Positions 32,476 through 43,800 of a stretch of DNA of 64,000 bases are shown here, one piece after another; positions within the stretch are counted from its first letter, which is position 1; each line of letters begins with the position of its first letter. The position numbers were made by a program, and so were the translations under genes. The notes below the pieces were generated by a model. That model saw nothing but the letters and a program-made list of their open reading frames with translations, made no database searches and was not told the origin of the DNA. Source of the DNA: Prostheceraeus crozeri (lineage: Eukaryota; Platyhelminthes; Polycladida; Euryleptidae); contig CAJQUW010008924.1 of assembly GCA_907163375.1 (NCBI GenBank), positions 372,001 to 436,000 of the forward strand, in the 5' to 3' direction.

Positions 32476-34721
32476 TTACAAATGCAAAGAGTTGTACTCG
32501 GAAACTGCGTGAAGGAGCCGTTCAGGATATCTTGAATTGATCAAATTGACCTTGTATTTTAACCAAGTGACTTTAATGTCTGAGTGCGCAGCTTCTGATG
32601 CCTGCTCCGACCATATACCAAGAGCACCATTGGTACGGTCGCAGAATTCTGGCACATGGTAGAACACCATGTGCATCTTCGGTGTGACAGGAAGTTCTGA
32701 ATCTTTGTATGCTCTCCTGAAATCATCAATAAAACGGCGGAAATCAGGATGCAATGCTGCTCCAAAGCAAGATTTCACAATCAATTTGAAGAGTGAGAAT
32801 AACTCAACGAATCGTAGACATTGTAGTGGGCACAAAGATCTCAACAAGTCAATATTATTCAAAAGAGTCATACAAGAGTTGTCATTGAATGCTCCTCCAT
32901 GCATGGCTTCTTTTTCTACATAGCATTTACTTGGCCAAATGATGGCCTGTGGCCAGACTTTAATCAGATGATTGTACAACGTATTTACAACATCAATGAG
33001 GAGATGTAGCTCCGGTGGTACCAGAATGTCGATAATTCCAACATTTTCATCCTCATGTTTGACAAGGGGAGAATGAATAACATTTCCAAATTGTTTTGCA
33101 TTTGATTTATCCTTACTGCTGGAAAACCACGTCCAGAACTTTTCTTTCAAGTTGCCAATGGTCCTAAAACATGAAGAGTATTGTTTAGGCTCAATCTAGC
33201 AAAAATGTTTACATAGAGTTTTTATTCCCTTGTCATAGATCCTACGTGTTAATAAGTTAAGCACTACGACTAGACTTTTAACAGTTCATGAACTTCAATA
33301 TCATAGGTCTAAGACTTTAGAATTAGGACCTATACATGTGCAACAGTGCTCGCAGCTTTTAGCTTTGATACTCGTATTATAAAAATGTAAGTAGCACTTC
33401 AAACAAAGAATATTATGAATGTACTGTATAAAGGGCCTATCCACATAAGATACGAAAAATTTGCAAACGTATTTCCTCAAAGATGATTCCACGTCAGACT
33501 CGCGACAACATTTTAGCTCACCTGAGTTTTCCTTCTTTATCCAACTTTGACTTATCGATATCACAATAACTGCAAGGATGGGTTGATCCGTGGGCCATCA
33601 AAACAAGAATAATGTTGGCAAGCTTTAAATCTGAAACAATTTTCCACCGGTCTCCAAGATCTTTTAATTTCAATGTCACGAACATTTGGAGTACGTTTCT
33701 ATAATTCTCATCCACTTCGGGAGTAATCAAAATCAAGAAAATTTTCTTTACGCTGGTATTAGTATCTTTTCGATGTCTTGTCTTTGGTTGTACATTCTCG
33801 TCATCGATGGCAAAAACGCTGATCATGACTTTAACAAAGCCTCCGCCTCCATCAAGAGACAATTTGATAAAAACATTGTCGTGGTCAATACCTCTCGTTG
33901 TGCATATCACATGGATAAGTCTTTGAATATCTTTGCAATACACTACAGGTCTCTCGTACTGTTCCCCAGAATTATCAAAAAAGTCGCACGTTTTCAATTC
34001 AAATTGTTCATCGAGAAAATGACTAATATTGTACAACTTGTCTTTCAAAAATGGTTCAATTGATACTTGATTCTGCGTTGCTTTACGAATTTCTTGACCT
34101 AGCTTCAGTGTTTTGTTACGAGAAAGATTCAACTCACTTTGAATATGAGCAAGACTTTTTGAAGAAATCTCAAAGCTTGCGGTTGGTAACTGGCTTGTAG
34201 CACCCACACATTCATCATCCGATGATGTTTGGGACTGAATATCACTTAAGTTCTGTTTAAATGTATCTTTGGTACACTGATGACTCTTTCCTCTTCCGAA
34301 TTCAGATAGACATTTTGCACACAGATTCTTAGAAGTTCCAGATTCTGATGGCTGTTCATCTTTTTTTCCATGGAAACACGTTGCCTTGTTTCAAATTTGG
34401 ATTTGAGGTTGACTTTGCAATTTTACAAATATAGCAGTCACAATCAGAATCTCGAGTTCGTGATGGGCGTCCAATCAATGAATAATCTGGTAATTCAATA
34501 GTGTGATCATATATGTTTCGAGAATAATCCGATAGAATAAGACGACACTTGCCACAAACTGCTGTTGGATATCGAATATCATCGGGATCAAAGTGCATTA
34601 AATTTGAATGAATAGTCCTGATCTGATTTTCTGTAAGAACTCGCATTTCCTTCGATTTTCGGAGACATAGTAAACAAACTTTTTCTCTACACGCATTGTG
34701 GTTCATTCGCTCATATGGCAT
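32476..34721 (-). CDS. RAG1-related transposase, two exons, one homopolymer frameshift
   Basis: Exon 1 runs 34721-33522. It opens with VCLLC, then YPTAVCGKCRLIL, then CDCYIC, the C-x2-C / P-T-x-x-C-x2-C / C-x2-C layout of the RAG1 N-terminal zinc region. An A7 run (34364-34370) shifts the frame after NVFPWK; the next frame gives LCAKCLSEFGRGKSHQC (another zinc finger). The core follows: FIKLSLDGGGGF, LILITPEVDENY, VSDLKLANIIL, STHPCSYCD. Donor CTCAG-GTGAGC at 33522/33521, acceptor TTTTAG at 33169-33164. Exon 2 (33163-32476) continues in phase, TIGNLKEKFW, PPELHLLIDVVNTLY, TPKMHMVFYHVPEF and WSEQASEAAHSD. Likely catalytic acids are the D of SLDGG, a later D and the E of SEQASE. About 630 residues. 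Apart from the A-run it reads intact. Confidence 0.75.
33164..33521 (-). other. intron in the RAG1-related transposase gene
   Basis: 358 bases, GT..AG with donor GTGAGC and acceptor TTTTAG; exon ends join in phase so that GKLR runs directly into TIGNL, as expected for the family (LRT-x-G-x-L). The intron contains stops in every frame. Confidence 0.75.
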
Positions 34722-34977
34722 ACTTGTCTGAATGTGATGAAAACAACTTCTGATGTGTTCAATATGCTGACTCGCATCATGCTATTGCTTGGCTGACGTC
34801 ATAATGCCAAGATCATCACTGAATGGCCATGATATGCGTTGCATTGAATTGAAACGAGCATCGATCGTTGATGTCTAGATGGGACATAGATATTCGTCCG
34901 ACCTCAAAATAGCTGCTTTTGTCTCTCTCGGAATAGCGACAACGACAACATAGCTTCTGATTATGACATGTGACGAG

Positions 34978-35381
34978 AGAACATGATATGAGCAAACTCG
35001 TAGGTTTGTATAAATAATCTGAACTTCAAAAATGCAAAAAAGCAAAAAAATGACCGCCATTTTGAAAATTTGACATCGTTTTGTGCCAATGACACAACAG
35101 CATACCTATAATATGTCACACTGATATTCCTTGATCAATTTATACTGGATTTGTAATAGAGCTTGTGCATAAAGATGGGTCAAAAATAGTCATACTTCGA
35201 ACAAAGGGCAAAAATCTGAAAAATTGGCCGCCATTTTGAAAAAATGGTCCCACAAAAAAAGCTACCGACCGATTTTTTTGGAATGCAGTTTTTACAACTT
35301 CAGGGACCCTAGGCTACCCATTCATGAAGGTATTTTGAATGGAGTCGATACGTCGATTTTGACCCTTCAAAACCCACCGTG
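34978..35381 (-). repeat. right terminal inverted repeat of the RAG1-related transposon
   Basis: Reverse complement of the left TIR; the outer end reads CCCACCGTG and is followed by AGTG. The coding start at 34721 lies about 255 bases inside it, so the TIR or this gap holds the promoter. Confidence 0.9.
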
Positions 35382-36352
35382 AGTGAAGATCAATTAATTA
35401 CTATGCCAAATCGAATCTAGCATTTTAACCGGAGAAATGGATCTTCATCTCATGTTTTTGTCTTCCAGATGTCTACGGATACTGTGTAATTTTTTACTAC
35501 TTCATAGTTTTGACATAGCTATTCAGTCCCTTCCATTCAATATTTCAATGCTATTCTGTTGTCAATTGCGATATCAAATAAAACTGCTTATAAGAGCTGG
35601 CGAAAAAGTAATATCATAGCTGTCGCCACAAATCAACCGTTGATCCATACTTCCCTTATATACTTACTTTGATCTAAACAGTGTGGCGTCTACGTATTAT
35701 ACCTTGTTACTCATTGGTTGTACTTTCATATCCTTGCTGATTTCTGTAACTAAACTTTTGTAACTAAACGTCCTTATGTACTATGATTCAATATAATCTT
35801 TCGTCCTACACTTGACACAGATATCAGCAAGAATGACAGAAATACATCATGCGTGATATGTATTGTAAAACGCGAAGATAAGTATTTTCAGATACTCTAT
35901 TTGTGCATCAGCATATAGTTGATACTTCGCAAAGTTTTAATTTGCATTTAACATTAATCTTAGTAACATTCATACAAAGCACGCTGAACATTTACCAAAT
36001 GTCCTATAGCTTATCTATGCAGCCAATGTATTTTCCAAGCGCTACATTCGTCATGTCATTCACTTCAATATGAAGATTTCTAAGTTTTGAAGATATCGAA
36101 AACATATGACATTACTTTTTGTACCTCACTTTTCGTACATTACTTTTTGTATCACATCAGCATGTATTTAATAAGGAATATTTACAATTTAGCTATTACT
36201 GATTTTCATCCTTTACCAAATTAAATAGAACTAATGAAGACCCTTCCCTGAGACTATATCAAAGCAATATTCATGCAGTAGCTCTACAATATCATTATAT
36301 TCAAATGATGAAATACAACATTATATAACTCTGAAAGGGAAGCGAAAAGAAA
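35382..36352. other. AT-rich spacer, nothing recognised
   Basis: Begins with the AGTG target duplication of the transposon. No gene or repeat partner identified in the remaining 960 bases. Confidence 0.4.
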
Positions 36353-37591
36353 TTATAAGTCCAGTTCAATTTGTCCCCATGATGCAGTTATCTTCATCTT
36401 CTTAGTTCCTGGCTCCCTGTCTCTTCGTAAATCGGTATCGTCACTTTGTATATCGTCCAGTAAGTTGCTTTGCAAACTTGTGCTGAACGAAACCGATTTG
36501 GAGATATCCTTTATTCGAAAACATTTCTCGGCAATCTGCATTCCCATCTCCACTTTTCTTTTGCTCTCACCACAATCATATGCAGTTAATGATTGCGGCG
36601 ATTTGTGTTTTGTCACACTCATCACCTCGCGATCAGAAAATCCTTTTTCTTTAAGTGTGCAGACGGTGGTGGCCCTGCCACAATGGTTGGTGTATAATTT
36701 CGACAATTCAAGCTCTTTGCTAATGTTTTTCATCATATTTTCCAGGGTGCATTTCCCAAACGGTACACCATCATACCAAATGGGCATTCCACTATTGACA
36801 TTTTTCTTCGGTCTTTGCCAAAATGCTTCACATCGGTGACTTCTTTTTGATATGTACACTTTCAGAGAATCAAAAGGGCACATAGATGAGTTTAGGACCA
36901 TCGGAATGACTCCTCCATCAAAATTGGATTGGTTAGCGTCTTCTCGATGGTTCTTGTCAAATTTTGGTATTAACCGAAACCATCTCGCACCAGTGGCATC
37001 GCTTTCCTCTTTAAAAGAGTTGGCGGTCATTTCTCGAAGCTCTTCACGTCCTCGTACTCCAAAATACACAATTATGTTTATGAAAACCTTTCTCTGCAAT
37101 CCCTTTGCTTCTGTTACATCTAACTTTTCATAGCATTTGACAAGATCCTCTGGCTGAATTTTGGGTTTGTGAACGGTATTCCCGAGTCCCTTCTGTTTGA
37201 TGTCTTTAAGTTTCGCGCGATACATATCCCAGCCTTGTTTATAGATGGTCTTGTTCGAAATGTCTACGTCATACGTTTCTTTCAAATAATGCCGAATCCC
37301 ATTCTTGAGTGATAGAAAGGAATTCTTTTTGTAATCCTCTCCATTCTCTTTTATAACTGCAGAAAAAAAACTAGACAATGTGTCATCTAATAATTTGTGG
37401 TCGTTAACTATTTTGTCAATATCCAACTTTTTGTGTTCTAAATAGTCACTGAAAATTTTCATTGTTGATTTGGTATTTCTGTCAGTATTCGGACATCTTA
37501 AATTATTCAACAGTCTCGCAGATTCAAGGTTCTCATCTCTAAAGCGACTGCAATTTGCCATCATCAACCAGTATGCTAAATCAGAATTCAA
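36353..37591 (-). CDS. Crypton-like tyrosine recombinase
   Basis: 412 codons, ATG at 37591, uninterrupted. N-terminal half: helical core-binding-type region (FSDYLEHKKLD, FLSLKNGIRHYLKE, YDVDISN). C-terminal catalytic part: YFGVRGREELREM with the first Arg, PMVLNSSMCPFDSLKVYIS, YTNHCGRATTV supplying His-x2-Arg, SVTKHKSPQSLTAYDCGE with a second His and the Tyr nucleophile in TAYD. This is the domain found in Crypton DNA transposons and in domesticated proteins such as the ZMYM/QRICH group (KCTD1-type DUF3504). No RT-RNase H lies next to it, which argues against DIRS. An intact frame suggests a recent element or a domesticated gene. Confidence 0.75.
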   Translation of the reverse strand: MNSDLAYWLMMANCSRFRDENLESARLLNNLRCPNTDRNTKSTMKIFSDYLEHKKLDIDKIVNDHKLLDDTLSSFFSAVIKENGEDYKKNSFLSLKNGIRHYLKETYDVDISNKTIYKQGWDMYRAKLKDIKQKGLGNTVHKPKIQPEDLVKCYEKLDVTEAKGLQRKVFINIIVYFGVRGREELREMTANSFKEESDATGARWFRLIPKFDKNHREDANQSNFDGGVIPMVLNSSMCPFDSLKVYISKRSHRCEAFWQRPKKNVNSGMPIWYDGVPFGKCTLENMMKNISKELELSKLYTNHCGRATTVCTLKEKGFSDREVMSVTKHKSPQSLTAYDCGESKRKVEMGMQIAEKCFRIKDISKSVSFSTSLQSNLLDDIQSDDTDLRRDREPGTKKMKITASWGQIELDL

Positions 37592-37798
37592 ATTGTGATC
37601 AACTCATTGATATTCCTGATTCAATCTAAATTTTGAATTCATGTGTAATCATTTTTCCATGGGAGGGATGCCTAGAAATCATTTCAACACACAGACGATA
37701 TGAGTCTCAACAAAGCTGTTTTTCTTGTTGATCCATGGACATCTACTAGTAGATTTCCATGGATGATTGCATATTTGTCCAAGTTATAGGACATACCA

Positions 37799-37895
37799 AA
37801 TGTGCCATAGCGCTTCAGCGACCTGACTTAAATATCAGCCACGGCCTCTGGCCTCGTCTGATATTTGTCATGTCGCTTCAGCGCTATGGGACATT
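37799..37895. repeat. hairpin inverted repeat with about 40-bp arms
   Basis: Arms 37799-37838 and 37858-37895 share GCCATAGCGCTTCAGCGAC and TCGCTTCAGCGCTATGGG in opposite order, loop about 19 bases containing GGCCTCTGGCC. Lies 200 bases beyond the 5' end of the Crypton-like gene; could be a small foldback element or part of that element's end. Confidence 0.55.
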
Positions 37896-38244
37896 ACCTC
37901 ATAGCTTTATGCTATGAAGTAGGGCAGTTAGATATCAGAGGTTTGACATAGAACGTTACAGTATGCTGTCTATACCTTTCGGAATACAAGTGAGGTAACA
38001 AGTCGAATTGAATAGAAAAATAGGAATTGTCCATCTCAATTCCCAATCCTATGCTAAATTCTCGTCTTCATGTACATATACTAATTTCTGTTAATGTCGC
38101 TGTGTGATCAGTACAGTTTGTTTTTTGATTTGCAGCAATAACATCGGTTGTCATGACGTTTTCATTATTCTCAACAGCAATTCGGGCAAGCTAGCGGACA
38201 CGAGGTATACCCACAGAATTAGACAGGTCGTTTCTTCTTCCGTT

Positions 38245-38345
38245 TGACTAGAAGCATAGAAATTGACAACAATAAAACCTCTAGAATGGAAATCAAGCTT
38301 CATGCAATGCACAATAACGGCACATAAATCGCACGCATTTTCACT
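38245..38345 (+). pseudogene. coding-like fragment paired with 8519-8821
   Basis: Encodes RSIEIDNNKTSRMEIKLHAMH; the partner encodes NNDKISRMEVKFHAMH on the minus strand. No family recognised. A short string TAATTCTGTGGGTATACC occurs at 38967-38990 and inverted at about 38206-38223, so the fragment may lie inside a roughly 780-base inverted-repeat unit. Confidence 0.35.
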
Positions 38346-38505
38346 TAGATGCACCTGCCAACGTCTATCATTGGGTTAGAATCAGTCACATGAGTAAATC
38401 GAAGCTTTTAATTGGTTCTTCATGCCCCAACTTAGTTCCCCCGGATGTGCCGCTACCTTGAGTCAATTTCCATTCTAGTCAACTTCAGATAAACAGTTTA
38501 TTTCT

Positions 38506-38784
38506 ATGACTAGAAGGGAAGCATTGGAACATGTAGCGTTATTGAAATGGCAAAATCTCCTGACTAAATACCATAGCAATCGAACAATGAGCAGCCAGTT
38601 CAGCATTAAACACGCCAAATTATGCAAAGTTTCAGTGACTGCCATCAACCGGATCACACAGCAAAGAGAAACAGTCGATGTCAAGTTCTACAGAGAAGTT
38701 TGTGAACATTTTTTCGTGAGCCTGCTAACTTTTTTTATAATGATCGGAGGGCCCAACATTATCGAGAAAACTTTTGCGCAATGA
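38506..38784 (+). CDS. hypothetical ORF (92 codons or fewer)
   Basis: Opens with TRREALEHVALLKWQNLL and ends at 38784. Basic and helical in its first 60 residues, hydrophobic LLTFFIMIGG near the end. No motif recognised and no paralogue seen; it could be a chance frame. It lies between the two arms of the short inverted repeat noted at 38206 and 38967. Confidence 0.2.
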   Translation: MTRREALEHVALLKWQNLLTKYHSNRTMSSQFSIKHAKLCKVSVTAINRITQQRETVDVKFYREVCEHFFVSLLTFFIMIGGPNIIEKTFAQ

Positions 38785-39067
38785 TCTGAATTCTTCGAAT
38801 CTGAAGGAGTCATGGCGATCGGAGCATTTTGAAGGAATTCAGAGCAATCCGCAAGCGACGCAGGACTATTTTCCTATCTCTGTAAGGTATTTTGCCCACT
38901 TATTAAGTTCCTGCATGTGCCATCTGTTTGAATCAGTTTGCACTTCTAGCAAAGTGATACGATTAAACAATCTAATTCTGTGGGTATACCACATTTCTGC
39001 ATACTCTGGAAGATGTCTACCTTTAACATGCAATGAAAATTATAAAAATGACAAAATGCTTTCTTAG

Positions 39068-39900
39068 TGATTAAATGAGTGCTAGATCATTACGCTACTA
39101 GTGCACAAACTTGGAAGCACCTGGATCTACATAAACAAATTTAATTTTGTGAAGTTTGACCGTCCATAACTTGCAAGACGACTGGAGTTACAGCTTATTG
39201 TGTAACTATACCTGTTGTTTACATATGATACAACAGCATATGATTATAATGTTGTTTTAATGGTGTTCGGTGACAATCTTCAAATTGAAAATAACAAGAA
39301 ACTGTTGCGCGAATTAAGGAAGAAAAGTCAGTAACTCTCGCACTAAATGGCTGGACGGTTCATTCATAGTCAATACAGAAAATGATGAATACATGTAGCA
39401 ATTGCGCAAAGTAAACACAATAGTGGTGCTATTGTAGCGAATCTTGATTATGTATTGATTAAGCATCATCTACTGATTTTTGAAATGATGTCAAAAGTTT
39501 AGTCATTCATTTGCATATATTCAATGTACAATCCATAAGAATCATATTTAGCAATTTGACATAAAAGGGAGCAGCAAAAGATATAACTTTACTGGTCAAA
39601 TATATGAAGGAATTTGCAAATGAAACGAGTGACCAGCAGATAGGATAATATAGGGACAAGGAAAGCATAGAACAAATAAATGAACAAAAATAGAATGTAA
39701 TAATAATAAATATAAGGATGCATGGAACTATAGTAGCAGGATAAACTATAATATAAAGGAGAACGCATGCTTTTATCAGTACGATAAGAAAAAGCGTACG
39801 GTAATGGTAGTGGAAGTTTTACAGTTGTGGTAGTAGTTGCCACCTCTGGAACCTGGAACACAAAGCTTTTGGCTTCGCGATGATCATATTATGGAGAAGC
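39068..39900. other. AT-rich spacer, nothing recognised
   Basis: Contains A/T- and ATA-rich low-complexity sequence around 39690-39730. No gene seen. Confidence 0.4.
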
Positions 39901-39904
39901 TCAT

Positions 39905-40101
39905 TTATGATGTGATTGTGGTCGTGAAGCCCTTTTAGAAAAGGATTCTTTGCCAGCAAGAAGTTTTCATGTCTTTCATTGGATTCTTTACAAACACTTT
40001 AACGAGATGATGAGCATTGGTGAGTACCATTCTAAGAACATGCAGTCTTTTGTTGGTTATATTTATGATCTCGTTGATGTAGCAGTCCCAGAGCAGATGT
40101 A
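39905..40101 (+). pseudogene. coding-like fragment sharing its start with the GIY-YIG ORF
   Basis: After a TGA the frame reads CDCGREALLEKDSLPARSFH, then VFHWILYKHFNEMMSIGEYH and GYIYDLVDVAVPEQM before a TAG. The first 15 codons, and the TGA before them, are nearly identical to 13409-13456, where the same start leads into the GIY-YIG protein. The two then diverge sharply. Unknown family. Either a shared exon of a multi-gene element or a recombination junction. Confidence 0.4.
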
Positions 40102-40890
40102 GCTACATGTAGCTTTCCAGAGCAAGTACTGCGTTGGCTACGAAGGATTTTTTCAATAAAACCAAGCATATTCATGAATCATGAGCTTAGACACATTCAT
40201 TTCACACATATTTACCACGTTACATTTTCTTATTTTAATTAAAATTCAAATATAAATTGATTAGCTACAATATCAAAGAAAAGAAGAACAATTTTAGAAC
40301 CATTTCTAGACATAGTAAAGAAGCCATGATTCTAAACATGCTTCGTTCAACTATGTTTTGCACATGGCGTTGAAGCCGTTAAAAAATTTTAATTAATTAG
40401 ATGTTATCTAAATCTCTCTATAAAAATTCATTTGAGATTGCTAAAAAACTTTTTTAAAGTTATTTCTTTTAATTTTGATCTCAGTAACTGATGCGAATGA
40501 CAAGCTTGCCAATAAGTGCTAGAAGTTTTTATTCACAACGAGCAGATTGAGCACAAATCAGCCAGTTATTCTTCCGTCTATTAATGGATTACTACTGGGA
40601 GGGGATGTAATACTGTCAACGGTTGCCCTACATTTGGGATGTGTCACACCCCACTCAAGGTTTACATCAATAGAAATCATGTAAAAAATTGTTAAAAGTA
40701 TAGATTATATTCCATCACTTTTGCTTATTCATTTCAATGTTGCTTGCAACAGATCTATATGAAATTTTGCTTCAGCAGTTCAAGGATATCAAAAATATTT
40801 GGATGTCCGTCAATAGGGGTGCAGCACACCCCAAGATCTAACCGCAGATGCACTTTGTGTTTCACATTTCACAACAGCTTTCTTGTATAA

Positions 40891-43800
40891 CCTCTTCACG
40901 CGCGCATTTTTAATCTTTGATGAAAAAATCTTTCTTTCGGTTTTGGTTACCTATGAGGATATATAAGAACATCTGAATAGGTCGAATTAAGAATAAATAA
41001 GTTTATGTCATATTTTCAGACTGTCGACATATGTCGACAGTGAGCGTTAGGACTACTTTTACTGAAAATTTGTTGTTAATCAAATTTTTTGTTATTGGCT
41101 CTCTTTCATTGAATATCGATGGGTACCATCATATTCTATCACTGTTTACAGTATCCGTTACTGATATATTAATTAAATGTTCATTCTATTTTAGTATTAT
41201 CAAAATATGGAACAGATTCTTTTGAATAGTCTATCATCTTCAGCACCAATAGGGCCTACAACAATGAAATAAATTATCTGGGTTCAAGTGAATTTTGTTC
41301 AAATTTGACCAATAAAAAAACTGAATTAGACTTTGATTATGTAAAACAGCTAGACTTGAATGAACTTTAAATTCATAGTAAGTACATGTAATCTATAATC
41401 CTGCAATTTCTTCGGATAACTTTTTTCGAATAGGACTTATAAAAACCACGTACTTGTTATCATTACAAAATATGTATTAAATATGAAATTGTACAATCAT
41501 ACTTCAAAATATATTGAAATGGAATTTAACTGTTATACATGAAAGTCAGTGAAGCAATTTCGTTCACTGGTCAAACACAAGAATACGTTGCACTTTGTGC
41601 ATTTCACTCGACCACTCTTGTTACAAAAGCTCTCGTTTACAACGTTGAGCAGATTTCATTTGACAGACTTCTGGCCAATGTTCAATGCCATCGTAACGAA
41701 CATCTTTAGCTGGCAAAACGGCTGGAGTGGTCTTTTTGTTTGGAACTTTCACATAGTTCAAAAGAGATTGAAAAGCCGGTCGACCCCGAAGTCGTGTTGG
41801 TTCGCAATTTGCCTTGCATAAAGCATCAGCGATTTCTTGTCGGAATGCCAACAAGTCAAGGACATTTCTCTTTCTGACACCTCTTTCAATTTCTCTCCTT
41901 CTATATTCCAACCAGCAATTCACAATGCTCAAAGAAAGAAGATGTAATATAACCCTCGTTGGCCATCGCTTAGTTCGCATGGTCAATTGGTAGTATGAAA
42001 TCAATCGGTCCATAAGGTCTACACCTCCCATATAGTCATTGTAATACTTGACTGCTTCTGGACGTTCAATTTCGATGAATTTCTTTTCTGACTTACTCCA
42101 GCGTCGAACTAAATCGACCTCGCCAATTACAACGAAGGTCGATGCAAGATTCACAATATTATTATCTTGCCATCTTACAATTGTCACTTCATCTGATTTC
42201 GAGACCCGACTATCCATGGTTCCCCTTCCTCCACGCCTCATCTCACTTCTTGTACTCATCACAACTCCAGACATTCGATTGGATTTCAAAACCCCGAGAC
42301 AGTAAAACCTTATATTTTTTAATTCAAGTAATAGAGGCACACTCGTGAAATAATTATCAAAAAATACCTTGAAATTTTCGTTCTCAGGGAGATTTTCAAC
42401 TAATCGCATGACTATTGACCCTCCTAATCCCAAGTACTTGTAATCTTCAAACACACCTGTACCTTTTCCTTCATAGAATTCGAAGTCATACGCAATTCCG
42501 GACTTCCCACAGCGAACAAAGCTCTTAATTCCGACTGGATTCGGTTTACCCTTGACATACTGTCTACCAGGTATCCGTCCCTTGAACGGAATCATTTGCT
42601 CATCGATGCTGTTAAATTCCTCTGGAGGAAATGACCTACACGCAGTGCGAACTGCATCGGCAACAGGTTGAATCTTCCAATAGATACTCGTTCTGTCCTC
42701 AGGAGCCTCTTCAGCACTAGATGCTGCTAGATTTGCAAAGAGATGAAGAAACCGTTTTTGAGTCATCGCGTCGGCGATTGAAGGTACGCGGAACTGCTTT
42801 TCCCAATACATTCTCAACCTAGGGAATTTCAAATGCCCATGTGAATACAAATACCAAAAAAGCGTCTTACTTCTGAAGCAGTCGCTTTCAACTCAGTGCC
42901 AGTTTTCTTCATATATCGATTATTTGTTTCGTTGGCTAATAACTCGAAAATATCAGGAGTGAAATACTTTTCAAGAAGCTTTATGGGACTATTTTCCTCA
43001 CCTGCACTTATACCTGATGTAAATGACGCATCATGCAACCATGTGCAATGCAGTCCGGCTTGGGGAAATCCTTTTTGCGCCAAGTATTTCTCGATCGCTT
43101 ACTTTTACATGACTCACTTGAAGAACTAGGGATCAGATCTACCTGACCGACTTCGTGGTCTTCGTCACTGACACCGGTTTCATGGTTGGGAGGGAGATAA
43201 TTATCGTCTATAACACAGTCAAGTTCATCAAAGTCATCTTCATCTAGCTCTATATCAGAACCGTTCGTTATGGCTGCAATCATCTCATCGACCTTCTAGA
43301 GCCTCTTCTTGAGTCGAGTTCGAAGACTGCGAGATTCATGGGCAACATTGAGAACCACTGACTGCGGCAGATGAAGTTGTTAAATCGTTGAAATTTGGAT
43401 CCAATTGAGCGTTTTCATTGTTTTCTTGAGAATCTCTATCTGTGATACCAATCAGGACATCTTGAGGAGTGAGTTTGCGTTTCCTACCTGAAAGAAGACA
43501 AACATACATAACTAAATCTACATACTATAACAATTTGATTATTATAGACCTGTATTCGGAAACGTGAAATAATTATCAGCACTCATCTCATGCAAAATAC
43601 AAGTGCAGTATGTATTGTCGATCTACATGTACAAGACAATGGCCAAATCTTATGTGGAAATAGTTGCACAAAAACTTACTTACACTAACGATAGGCTATT
43701 TACCTACGCGTGCAGTAGCTCATCTAATGGAGCATGGGTTATTATTGAAGACAACGTTTATATATGATCACGCTCTTATATGATAACATTACTCAAATCA

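Larger units (their letters stand above)
31736..35381 (-). mobile_element. DNA transposon with long TIRs and RAG1-like transposase (Chapaev/N-RAG-TP-like)
   Basis: The element is bounded by near-identical terminal inverted repeats of about 404 bases (31736-32138 and 34978-35381), each beginning CACGGTGGGTTTT, and by a 4-bp direct repeat AGTG immediately outside (31732-31735 and 35382-35385). Inside, on the minus strand, is one two-exon gene for a protein with a RAG1-N-terminus-like zinc region and a DDE-type core with RAG1/Chapaev-like features. A 4-bp duplication with CAC ends fits the Chapaev superfamily; CACGGTG also resembles the CAC-x2-TG ends of Transib and the RSS heptamer. TIR identity and an almost intact gene suggest recent activity. 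Confidence 0.85.

Noticed and set aside
38774..39067. 97-codon plus-strand frame
   Set aside because: No motif and no paralogue; overlaps a short inverted repeat and looks like chance.
41549..43129. Plus-strand frames across the piggyBac transposase
   Set aside because: Antisense shadows; no motif, and the minus strand has the catalytic residues.
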